From: an uncultured Selenomonadaceae bacterium
GTDB lineage: Bacteria > Bacillota > Negativicutes > Selenomonadales > Selenomonadaceae
Direction of reading: 5' to 3'
DNA: 10,790 bases
Assembly: GCA_905236325.1 (NCBI GenBank)
Contig: CAJOPJ010000087.1
Location: 1 to 10,790 of the forward strand
The notes under the pieces were generated by a model. The model searched no databases. It was not told the origin of the DNA and saw nothing but the letters and a program-made list of their open reading frames with translations. Numbering within the stretch: position 1 is the first letter of the stretch; each line of letters opens with the position of its first letter. Positions 1 to 6,707 of this stretch are shown here, piece after piece. A program made the translations under genes and the position numbers.

Positions 1-10
1 CCCCCCCCCC
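1..10. repeat. Homopolymer tract, at least 10 C (poly-G on the coding minus strand)
   Basis: Ten consecutive C residues open the window and the tract may continue beyond it. On the minus strand it lies inside the open frame of the unrecognised gene, read AGG GGG GGG GG. Such a run is far outside the composition of the rest of this AT-rich window. It is either a slippage-prone coding tract or a sequencing/assembly artefact at a contig end. Confidence 0.9.
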
Positions 11-521
11 TGGATATTGCATGCTTGGCAATTTGGTAGTCAAAATACAAATCTTGTGAGGCTTTTGCAAAATTAAATAACTTGCGCTTGAATTTAGTAG
101 TGTCCAACGCAAAGGAGGTGTAACTCATTCCTGTTGCAAACATTTCAAATTCAGCAGAATGATTGTCAAAATATTTCAGCGCACGCGAAATTATCCAATG
201 AATGTTGCCATCATTTGTTGCATAAAAATGCACAAATTTATTGTCGGGAATTTTGCAATATTTAATGTAGTTTGGATATTGATTGACAGTTCTGGCATCC
301 GAAAAACAAAAAACGCAATCATAGCCATTTGCATTTGCGATTAAATCTTTCAAGTCGTGCAGTGGAAAAATTGCGCTTTCATTCACTTGGAACTTTGACA
401 GATAATTTTTTGCAAGTTCGACTTCATCAGTAACAAATGTAAAGCTTTTGCCTTCAAGATTTAAAACCTGTTCAAGCGCAACCGGCAAAATGTCGCTTAA
501 GCATACCAAAACAATGTGCAT
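1..521 (-). CDS. Unrecognised protein, 3' end outside window; possible surface-glycan associated protein
   Basis: This is an open frame of at least 173 codons read leftwards from an ATG at 521-519, with a clear GGAGG at 534-530. It starts MHIVLVCLSDILP and has an alternating hydrophobic N-terminal part that could be a small Rossmann-like domain. Around residues 125-165 it has a G-M-S-Y-x6-D pattern followed by N-F-A-x2-S-Q-D-L-Y-F-D-Y. That arrangement loosely recalls SGNH-hydrolase-like proteins with a G-x-S-x...D...N block, but I cannot assign a family. There is no signal peptide or membrane segment in the visible part. It begins 15 bases after the stop of the sulfatase-superfamily transferase gene, so it is almost certainly in the same operon, which suggests a role in the envelope. 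The frame enters a G-run (on this strand) at the window edge, so its true C-terminus is unknown and the last few codons may be artefactual. Confidence 0.75.
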   Translation of the reverse strand, partial: MHIVLVCLSDILPVALEQVLNLEGKSFTFVTDEVELAKNYLSKFQVNESAIFPLHDLKDLIANANGYDCVFCFSDARTVNQYPNYIKYCKIPDNKFVHFYATNDGNIHWIISRALKYFDNHSAEFEMFATGMSYTSFALDTTKFKRKLFNFAKASQDLYFDYQIAKHAISRGG

Positions 522-536
522 AAAAATTTCCTCCAG

Positions 537-2516
537 TCAGTTAAAATTAACGCCGTGATTCAAAAGCCACCAGCCGACAGTGCGCACAGATTCAATGACT
601 TTTTTGGCGGCATCGCGTTCGGCAGAAAGATTTACTTTGTTGAGTTCGGAACTTGGAATATGTGGCAGGAGTTCAACGCTTTCAAGATCAATCAAGCCGG
701 CGGTGTTCTGCGTAATGTAGGATTGTCTGTTGAAAGTTGCACCGAAACTGTCGAACAAACTCGGCATTATTGAGTAGTAAATAAAATCTTTCGGCGCGAT
801 AAGTTCAATAATAGTCGGCACAATCGACGCATGACCGCCAACAACATCAGCCGGCAAAATATTTTTAGTAATACCTGCGCCAAACATTACAAAAGGCACG
901 CTTTGGTGTTCAAAGATTGTAGGATTCATGCTTGGATCTGTTCTGACTGCGTGGTCGCCGGTTATGATAAATAAGCTGTTTGGATATTTGCCAATAACTG
1001 AACGCACAAAGTTGGTAGTTTTTTTGTCCATGTACCAATAATGCCCAAGCATAGTTGTAAGTTCTTTAGCGTCATCGACATTAGGCAATTTTTCGACTTC
1101 GGCAAGCGTTGAATCAAAATCAAAACCTTCAGCCGCCAAATCTAAGTTGTAGGGCGGATGGTTTGAAGTTGTCATAATCAAATGTACGGTCGGCGGTTCT
1201 TCAGCTAAATGTTCTTCAATCGCCTTGAATAAATATTCATCTTTACAGCCCCAGACGCTTTGTTTTGGCGCGTTTAAATCTGAAATGCTGTAAGTATTAT
1301 CAAAACCTTGCGCTTTAGCAAGACTTGCAATATTTTCCCAGCTTGCAGTGCCGCCATACCAATAATCAACATTATAGCCAAGTTCTTTGAGCGGCGGAGC
1401 CATTGCAGGAACATAGACTTCTTCATAACTGCGCGGCTGATAATTAACTTTCATGTTGACATCAGGTAAGCCGGTAATAATTCCTGTTAAGGCGGCAGAA
1501 GTAAATTCACCTGTCGGCAGGAAATTTCTGCTGTAGTAACAGTTCGGCTCGGCAATTAAAGACCTGATGCCGTCCGAAACACGAAGGTCGGAATATTTGC
1601 CAAGCATAGGCCATTGCATCCAAGTTTCGCCCATTATTATAAAAATATGTTGTGGCTTAGGAATTTTAGGACCTTTAGCAGTGCGCTCAAGGTAAGGCGA
1701 AAGATTGTCAGCAACAAGACCTTTGCGCGGAGAAATAAATTCAGCACAGGCAGAAATATTTTCTGTGTTTAAATTGCTGATAATTCCTGCGCTCATCCAC
1801 TTGTTCATTGTGTAAACGCGATAAAAAGCCTGTCCGTCGTCCAAAATTGTTTCATTCAAAAAATGATCGCTTGTTACGCCGCAATTTTCCCAATTCAAGC
1901 CATTATCATAGGTAAAACTGCCGCCGAATCTTGCAAAAATAAAAAAAGCTACTACAAAAGCAAATATTCCTGCGCTGAATAAAAATTTTTTTATAAAGCT
2001 GTTCAGTTCCGGCAGTGGAATTGTTTTTAAAATCAGCAGGCGGCTTAAAATTGCAATGCAGACAACAGTTAAAATCAGCGCGACAGGAAATCGCCAAAAT
2101 AAGCCGTACTCCTGCACGACAGTTATAATTATTGCGCTTAAGTCGTCGTGCATACCTTGAATTACTTCCATACCGAAAGTTGAACCAAATGCGCGATAGT
2201 AAGGATAACGCGCCATGAACAGCGTTGAAAAAATCAGCGACGCAAAAATACCAATCGCCAAGCGCAATCGACTACTCAAGCCGAAAATTGTGACAAAAAT
2301 AAAAGACAGTAAAGTGACTGCGCCTGCAGTTTTTAAGCTGAGACGCAGTCCTACAAAAAGTGCTGTCCAAATTTGCGTTGAATTTGTTTCCGCGCTTATG
2401 TAACCTGACATTGTGCCGATAAAAAGTGCGCGATAAATTTCCAACAGGAGGAGTATAAATATAAACAATCTGAAGTCGCGTTGTAAGCCGTCCCAAAGTC
2501 TTTTCAAGATTTTCAC
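537..2516 (-). CDS. LTA synthase/OpgB-like membrane phospho-transferase, sulfatase superfamily
   Basis: The product is a 659-residue membrane protein with about five N-terminal transmembrane helices (roughly 15-35, 50-80, 84-103, 143-162, 178-196) and an extracytoplasmic sulfatase-fold domain from about 288 to 590. This is the layout of LtaS, OpgB/MdoB and related enzymes that move phosphoglycerol or phosphoethanolamine from phospholipid to a glycan or lipid. Expected active-site elements are present: E297 in I-M-G-E-T-W, a nucleophile Thr, most likely T339 in F-T-S-A-A (spacing to G349-L-P as in OpgB; T336 is the alternative), H453 in S-N-H-P-P-Y, and D521-H522 in T-G-D-H. The start is GTG at 2516, seven bases after AAGGAG (2529-2524). 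An ATG overlapping it (2518-2516) is followed at once by TGA and cannot encode the protein. The acceptor substrate cannot be told from sequence. Downstream neighbour begins 15 bases later. Confidence 0.88.
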   Translation of the reverse strand: MKILKRLWDGLQRDFRLFIFILLLLEIYRALFIGTMSGYISAETNSTQIWTALFVGLRLSLKTAGAVTLLSFIFVTIFGLSSRLRLAIGIFASLIFSTLFMARYPYYRAFGSTFGMEVIQGMHDDLSAIIITVVQEYGLFWRFPVALILTVVCIAILSRLLILKTIPLPELNSFIKKFLFSAGIFAFVVAFFIFARFGGSFTYDNGLNWENCGVTSDHFLNETILDDGQAFYRVYTMNKWMSAGIISNLNTENISACAEFISPRKGLVADNLSPYLERTAKGPKIPKPQHIFIIMGETWMQWPMLGKYSDLRVSDGIRSLIAEPNCYYSRNFLPTGEFTSAALTGIITGLPDVNMKVNYQPRSYEEVYVPAMAPPLKELGYNVDYWYGGTASWENIASLAKAQGFDNTYSISDLNAPKQSVWGCKDEYLFKAIEEHLAEEPPTVHLIMTTSNHPPYNLDLAAEGFDFDSTLAEVEKLPNVDDAKELTTMLGHYWYMDKKTTNFVRSVIGKYPNSLFIITGDHAVRTDPSMNPTIFEHQSVPFVMFGAGITKNILPADVVGGHASIVPTIIELIAPKDFIYYSIMPSLFDSFGATFNRQSYITQNTAGLIDLESVELLPHIPSSELNKVNLSAERDAAKKVIESVRTVGWWLLNHGVNFN

Positions 2517-2541
2517 ATAAATACTCCTTTGCTAAAATGTT

Positions 2542-3044
2542 TTAGTTAGTTATTTCCGCGCCGAGTTTAAAACATTCTTCCAAATCGGCAGGAAATTGTT
2601 CATTGTGGTGTGCTTGCTTATGCGCCGAATCAAAACTGTTCATAGCGTATTTTGAATAGTCTTTAACTTGCAAAGTATCGCAGGAGGCGTAAGTTTTAAC
2701 TGTGCCGTTCAAAAATTTGCTGTAAAAATTTTCAGCTGTTTGCAAAGTTGGGGGCATATTTTGTTCATAATAATTTTTTGAATTGGCGTGCCGATAATTA
2801 CTGCGTCAGCTGACAAAATTTTTTCAATCAGCGGCGATAAATCATCGTGCCAATAGCATTTGTTACGTTGTGCGCCAATGCGTTTACAAGCTAAACAACT
2901 CCTGCAGCCTGTGAAGTTCAAGTCGTACAAATTGACAAATTCAGTTTCAGCACCGACTGATTCTGCGCCTTTTTGTGCTGACTGCAAAAGTTGTGCCGTG
3001 TTCCAATTTTTGCGTGGACTTGCATTTAACAAGATGATTTTCAT
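2542..3044 (-). pseudogene. Flavodoxin-fold NAD(P)H-dependent FMN reductase, broken by internal deletion and frame change
   Basis: Two overlapping frames together make one damaged gene. The first runs from ATG 3044 to a TGA at 2711-2709. It encodes the start of a flavodoxin-like reductase: the FMN-phosphate loop N-A-S-P-R-K-N-W-N-T, the Cys-rich C47-x2-C50-x2-C53 segment, and the strand A-V-I-I-G-T-P-I, where the family continues into Y-F-G-type flavin-binding sequence. Instead it shifts into an unrelated tail. The typical C-terminal part (N-Y-Y-E-Q-N-M-P-P-T ... K-D-Y-S-K-Y ... C-F-K-L-G-A-E-I) continues in another frame from about 2790 to the TAA at 2544-2542. Both halves look well conserved, so the loss appears recent. 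The whole span equals about 166 codons against roughly 190-210 usual for the family, so some 30-50 residues are missing. ATG follows the GltD-like gene by 10 bases, with GAGG overlapping that gene's stop, so it was a coupled operon member. Confidence 0.8.
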
Positions 3045-3054
3045 ACTCCGCGCC

Positions 3055-4278
3055 TCACTTTGACATTAAATATTCATGCATAGCCTCTGCAACCTGTTTT
3101 GAATAATTTACAGCAAGCACAACATTTTTTGAACCTGCGACAACATCGCCGGCTGAAAATACGCCTTCAATTGAAGTTTTGCCTTGTTCGTCAACGACAA
3201 TTAAGCCTTTTTCATTGATTTTCAGTTCGTGGCTGGTATTGACAATTTTGTCTTTAGGACCTTGACTAATTGCAATAATAGTGCTGTCAGCTTTAATCAA
3301 AACAGGTTCATCTTCGCGAATACAATTCCCATCATCATCAAAAGTGCGTGGAATAAAAATTGGACCTTCAGGCGTAAATTCTTTAATCGCCATACCTTGT
3401 TGAATATCAATTCCGTCAACAGCAGCGTAATCAAGTTCGCGCTGGCTTGCGGCTAATCTTTGTCTGCGTGCATAAAGTGTAATATTTCTGCTGCCAAAGC
3501 GTCTGACTGTACGCGCAACATCAATAGCTGAATTTCCTGCGCCGATAATTGCAACAGTGTCGCCTAAGTCATAGGATTCAGGATTTTGCAAATAGTCAAC
3601 AGCAAAATGAACATTGCCGAGCGATTCGCCTTTGCAATGCGTTCTGTTTGGTCGCCAAACACCTGTGCCAATAAATACTGCGTCGTAGCCGTCATTGAAT
3701 AAATCTTCCAAATGCAACGCGCCGCCTATTGAAGTGTTTGGGCGAAAATGGATTCCCATTTCGCGCAATTTAGTTTGATACCTGTCAAGGATAATTCGCG
3801 GCAACCTGAAAGCCGGAATACCATAACGCATCATTCCGCCGACTTTGTCCATTCTGTCAAACAGAGTAATATTGTGTCCTTTTTCAGCCAGCTTGATTGC
3901 GATTGTGATTCCGGCAGGACCTGCACCTATTATTGCAACTTGTTTGCCGGTGTCAGGTGCTTTTTCCAAAACAATTCTATCGAAGTAGGATTCTGAAATA
4001 TAATTTTCAATATTTGGAATGCGAATTGCTGCGCCATCTTTGCGTTTGCCTTGAATGCAGTTGCCTTCGCATTGATGTTCATGGTCGCAAACAAGCGAAC
4101 AAACTACTGACAGGGGATTATTATCAAACAACATTTTGCCGGCTTCATCAGTTTTGCCGTCCAAGAAAAGCCGAATCATTTCCGGAATATTGGTTTGAAT
4201 TGGGCAGCCTTTAATTCTGCAGAGTGGTTTTTTGCATTGTAAACAACGACGCGCTTCTTCGATAACATGAACAGCCAT
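3055..4278 (-). CDS. GltD-like FAD/NAD(P)H-dependent oxidoreductase (glutamate synthase small-subunit family)
   Basis: The 407-residue protein has the full architecture of the GltD/NfnB/dihydropyrimidine dehydrogenase N-terminal family. An N-terminal Fe-S domain carries two cysteine quartets (C12, C15, C20, C25 and C60, C64, C70, C74), expected to hold two [4Fe-4S] clusters. An FAD-binding G-A-G-P-A-G follows at 118-123, then a second dinucleotide fold V-A-I-I-G-A-G-N-S-A (242-251) with R271-R272 that suits NADPH, and a closing F-S-A-G-D-V-V-A-G at 374-382. Such proteins pass electrons between NAD(P)H and a partner subunit through FAD and the clusters. It is about 50-80 residues shorter than typical GltD, and no large glutamate synthase or NfnA-type partner lies in the window, so its substrate is open. 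ATG at 4278 follows GGGAGG (4293-4288) by nine bases. It leads the operon containing the broken FMN reductase and the membrane transferase. Confidence 0.88.
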   Translation of the reverse strand: MAVHVIEEARRCLQCKKPLCRIKGCPIQTNIPEMIRLFLDGKTDEAGKMLFDNNPLSVVCSLVCDHEHQCEGNCIQGKRKDGAAIRIPNIENYISESYFDRIVLEKAPDTGKQVAIIGAGPAGITIAIKLAEKGHNITLFDRMDKVGGMMRYGIPAFRLPRIILDRYQTKLREMGIHFRPNTSIGGALHLEDLFNDGYDAVFIGTGVWRPNRTHCKGESLGNVHFAVDYLQNPESYDLGDTVAIIGAGNSAIDVARTVRRFGSRNITLYARRQRLAASQRELDYAAVDGIDIQQGMAIKEFTPEGPIFIPRTFDDDGNCIREDEPVLIKADSTIIAISQGPKDKIVNTSHELKINEKGLIVVDEQGKTSIEGVFSAGDVVAGSKNVVLAVNYSKQVAEAMHEYLMSK

Positions 4279-4292
4279 AAATAATTACCTCC

Positions 4293-4346
4293 CAAAATCA
4301 CATACTAAAAATTTTGTATCCATTATACATTTTCTTTGTGATTTTG
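4293..4346. repeat. Perfect 10-bp inverted repeat flanking the -10 box, operator candidate
   Basis: CAAAATCACA at 4293-4302 is matched exactly by TGTGATTTTG at 4337-4346. One arm fills the -35/-10 spacer of the promoter above. The other lies in the leader and touches the ribosome binding site. The arm centres are 44 bp apart, about four helical turns. Because one arm is upstream of the predicted transcript start, an RNA hairpin is unlikely and a pair of protein-binding half-sites is the better guess. Confidence 0.6.
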
Positions 4347-4350
4347 TAAA
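4322..4350 (-). promoter_or_regulatory. Strong sigma-A-type promoter of the GltD-like operon
   Basis: Read on the minus strand there is TTTACA (4350-4345), a 17-base spacer and a perfect TATAAT (4327-4322). Transcription should begin near 4315, giving a leader of roughly 37 bases. The -35 box begins three bases after the queH stop, so the GltD-like operon can be transcribed independently of the pyrD-queH unit. Confidence 0.75.
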
Positions 4351-4353
4351 AAA

Positions 4354-4962
4354 TTATTTCTTGAAATTGGCGCGGCGTAAATTTTTAATTTCCTTGCTAA
4401 AGCGTTCTTCTTCGCTGAAAATACAGCCGCAATAATTTTGTCTGTAAAGACCAAGTTCAATGCTAATATCAATGCCTTCCTGCCAGCCTTGTCGAAAATC
4501 TTCATAGTAAAATTTCACGCCGAACTGTTTAGCAAAAGTTTCGGCAATTTTTTTCATTAAGTCGTGATTTTGGTGAATACTGTAAAACAGCGTCGAAGTA
4601 AAAATTTCGAAATTATTTTCCGCCGCAAACTTTGCAGTTTGACTAAGCCGCCAAGCATAACAAATTTTACATCTGTCGTGAAAGCCATCGGCATTTTTGA
4701 AAGTGTCTGCGTCAGAAATTTTTCCGACAACTTTTGAAGTTTTTTCCAGAAAATCACGCAAGCCATAGTGATTGTCGTGAATAAATTTTATTCCGACAAA
4801 TTCAGCAAATTCACGCGCAGTTTTAAGCCTTTGGCGCCATTGTTGGTATGGATGAATGTTTGGATTAAAAAAATAGCCGACAGGTTCAAAACCTTCGGCC
4901 TGCAATTTTTTTGTGGTGTAGCAGGAGCATGGTCCGCAACACATATGCATTAAAATTTTCAA
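4354..4962 (-). CDS. queH: Epoxyqueuosine reductase QueH (DUF208 family)
   Basis: The 202-residue protein matches QueH, the non-cobalamin enzyme that reduces epoxyqueuosine to queuosine in the tRNA anticodon wobble position, the last step of queuosine synthesis. The family cysteine motifs are all visible: M-C-C-G-P-C (C8, C9, C12), R-C-K-I-C-Y-A-W-R-L (C98, C101) and Y-C-G-C (C178, C180), which ligate the [4Fe-4S] cluster and the extra iron in characterised members. The start is TTG at 4962, eight bases after GGAGGA (4976-4971). The first in-frame ATG is four codons further in and would be too far from this site. TTG overlaps the pyrD stop as TTGA, so translation is coupled to pyrD. No other queuosine gene is in the window. 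Confidence 0.92.
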   Translation of the reverse strand: MKILMHMCCGPCSCYTTKKLQAEGFEPVGYFFNPNIHPYQQWRQRLKTAREFAEFVGIKFIHDNHYGLRDFLEKTSKVVGKISDADTFKNADGFHDRCKICYAWRLSQTAKFAAENNFEIFTSTLFYSIHQNHDLMKKIAETFAKQFGVKFYYEDFRQGWQEGIDISIELGLYRQNYCGCIFSEEERFSKEIKNLRRANFKK

Positions 4963-5867
4963 ATTTTAAGTCCTCCGACTAAATCTTTAACGCTTGAAAG
5001 ATTTTTGCGCAGTAAATATTTTTCCAAGTCATCGGCAATTTTCATAGTCACGGCAGGGTCAGTAAAATTAGCTGTGCCAACCGCAACAGCCGACGCACCT
5101 GCAAGTAAAAATTTAACAGCGTCAGAAAAATTTCTGATACCGCCCATGCCGATAATTGGAATTTTAACAGCCTGTGCAACTTGATAAATCATTCGCAGGG
5201 CAACAGGTTTAATTGCGCCGCCCGAAAGTCCGCCGGTGATATTTCCAAGCGTCGGCTTCCAAGTTTCAATGTTAATTTCCATACCCAAGAGCGTATTTAT
5301 CATTGAAATGCAATCTGCGCCGGCAAATTCAACAGCACGCGCAATTTCTGTAATGTCGGTAACATTTGGACTGAGTTTTACAATAACAGGCTTGCTTGTA
5401 GATTTTTTTGCAGTTGAAGTAACATCAGCCGCAGCGTCAGGTTGCGTACCAAAAATAATTCCGCCGTCCTTGACATTTGGGCAGGAAATATTAAGCTCAA
5501 TCGCCGCAACGCCTTCAACATCAAGCATTTCAGCTAAAGTGCCGTAATCTTCCACACTACCGCCGGAAATATTAACAATGACATTCATTTTGTCTTTAAT
5601 GCGTGGCAAAATTTCAGTCAAAAAATTTTCCACGCCGGGATTTTCCAAGCCGATACAATTCAGCATGCCGGAAGGCGTTTCAGTAATTCTAATACCAACA
5701 TTTCCAGGTCTTGGTTTTAGCGTTGTGCATTTAACCATAACTCCGCCAAGTTTTTTTAAGTCCACAAAATCTGCAAATTCTTCGCCAAAGCCGAAAGTTC
5801 CACTTGCAGCCAAAATTGGCGTTTGCATTTTTATTCCGCAAAGTTCAGTTTTTAAAACTTCAGACAT
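4959..5867 (-). CDS. pyrD: Dihydroorotate dehydrogenase, class 1B-type catalytic subunit
   Basis: The 302-residue protein oxidises dihydroorotate to orotate with FMN in pyrimidine synthesis, in the cytoplasm. Family motifs in order are A-S-G-T-F-G-F-G-E-E (21-30), N-I-S-C-P-N-V-K (126-133) with C129 as the catalytic base typical of class 1 enzymes, N-T-L-L-G-M (191-196), G-G-L-S-G-G-A-I-K-P (212-221), and the FMN-phosphate segments G-M-G-G-I (240-244) and V-G-T-A-N-F (263-268). A start at 5900 is open, but ATG 5867 is preferred because GGAGGT (5880-5875) sits seven bases upstream and the mature family start follows. The ATG overlaps the end of the ABC ATPase gene by eight bases. Class 1B enzymes normally work with PyrK, an FAD/[2Fe-2S] electron-transfer subunit; no pyrK or other pyr gene is visible here. 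Confidence 0.93.
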   Translation of the reverse strand: MSEVLKTELCGIKMQTPILAASGTFGFGEEFADFVDLKKLGGVMVKCTTLKPRPGNVGIRITETPSGMLNCIGLENPGVENFLTEILPRIKDKMNVIVNISGGSVEDYGTLAEMLDVEGVAAIELNISCPNVKDGGIIFGTQPDAAADVTSTAKKSTSKPVIVKLSPNVTDITEIARAVEFAGADCISMINTLLGMEINIETWKPTLGNITGGLSGGAIKPVALRMIYQVAQAVKIPIIGMGGIRNFSDAVKFLLAGASAVAVGTANFTDPAVTMKIADDLEKYLLRKNLSSVKDLVGGLKI

Positions 5868-6645
5868 AACGCGCACCTCCAATTTCAGGAACAGCCGCAA
5901 GCAAAGTTTTTGTATATTCAGCTTGCGGATTTTTTAAAATATCTTGAGTCGCGCCATAATCAACAACTCTGCCTTGCGACATAACCATAATTTCGTCCGA
6001 AAGATAACTTGCAACGCCCAAGTTGTGCGTAACCATAATCATTGATGCGCCTGTGCCGCGCGTTACAAACATCAGTTCGCCGACAATTTGCGCTTGAGTT
6101 GTAACATCAAGTGCAGAAGTTGGCTCATCAGCAAGCAACAATTTTGGCTGAAAGGTTATTGCCATTGCAATTCCGACGCGCTGGCGCATTCCGCCTGAAA
6201 GTTCAAATGTGTAGCTGTTCAAAATATTTTCAGGCTCCGGCAAGTTCATCAGCGTCAATTTTTCAATCGCCATATTGTGCGCTGATTTTTTATCAAGATC
6301 GCTGTGTACTTGAATATATTCAACAAACTGACTACCAATTGTACGCACAGGATTAAGCATATTGCCGCTGTCTTGAAAGATCATTGAAATATCTTTTCCA
6401 CGCAGAGAACGCCATTGTGCAGGATTTAAATCCAACAAATTTTTGTCCTCGAAGGAAATTTTGCCGCGTGAAATTTTTCCGCCGCCGGGCAAAACATTTA
6501 AAATTGCGCGAATTACTGTAGTTTTTCCACTGCCGGATTCGCCGACGATGGTTAAAATTTTTCCTGCCGGCAATTCAAAATTGACATCTTGCACAGTCAA
6601 TTTGTCGCCGTAAGAAACATTTAAATTGCTGACCTTTAAAAGCAA
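5860..6645 (-). CDS. ABC transporter ATPase, DppD/OppD/NikD type
   Basis: A complete ABC ATPase of about 261 residues, close in length to short peptide/nickel-type (NikD-like) subunits. Visible elements (numbered from the TTG start) are Walker A G-E-S-G-S-G-K-T-T (35-43), Q-loop Q91 in M-I-F-Q-D, the region M-L-N-P-V typical of the Opp/Dpp/Nik group, signature L-S-G-G-M-R-Q-R (149-156), Walker B L-L-L-A-D-E-P (169-175) with S-A-L-D, and H-loop H207 in V-T-H-N. The tail A-E-Y-T-K-T-L-L-A-A-V-P is also group-typical. TTG at 6645 is chosen because GGAAGTGAT, one mismatch from the 16S complement, lies just upstream. An earlier TTG at 6660 has no such site. No permease, binding protein or second ATPase gene is adjacent: upstream is divergent mtlD and downstream is pyrD. 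It is therefore an orphan energising subunit of unknown substrate. Confidence 0.88.
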   Translation of the reverse strand: MLLKVSNLNVSYGDKLTVQDVNFELPAGKILTIVGESGSGKTTVIRAILNVLPGGGKISRGKISFEDKNLLDLNPAQWRSLRGKDISMIFQDSGNMLNPVRTIGSQFVEYIQVHSDLDKKSAHNMAIEKLTLMNLPEPENILNSYTFELSGGMRQRVGIAMAITFQPKLLLADEPTSALDVTTQAQIVGELMFVTRGTGASMIMVTHNLGVASYLSDEIMVMSQGRVVDYGATQDILKNPQAEYTKTLLAAVPEIGGARYV

Positions 6646-6676
6646 ATTTATCACTTCCAAATAAAATTTATTTTAA

Positions 6677-6704
6677 ATTTTACTGATTGAAAATTTTTTG
6701 TCAA
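6677..6704 (-). promoter_or_regulatory. Promoter of the ABC ATPase-pyrD-queH operon
   Basis: On the minus strand a perfect TTGACA (6704-6699) is followed after 16 bases by TAAAAT (6682-6677). Transcription should start near 6670, leaving about 25 bases before the TTG start at 6645. No riboswitch or attenuator fits in so short a leader. Confidence 0.65.
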
Positions 6705-6707
6705 TTC

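Noticed and set aside
2532..2545. Short inverted repeat CTAAAA-TG-TTTTAG between the pseudogene and the membrane transferase gene
   Set aside because: The two-base loop and weak A-T arms make a functional hairpin terminator unlikely, and it overlaps the pseudogene stop codon.
3055..5867. Idea that the GltD-like oxidoreductase replaces PyrK as electron partner of PyrD
   Set aside because: It has its own promoter, queH lies between them, and it has the [4Fe-4S] GltD layout, not the PyrK FAD/[2Fe-2S] layout; nothing in the sequence supports the pairing.
5236..5937. Open frames on the plus strand opposite pyrD and the end of the ABC ATPase gene
   Set aside because: They are antisense shadows of well-supported genes, with no ribosome binding sites or recognisable motifs.
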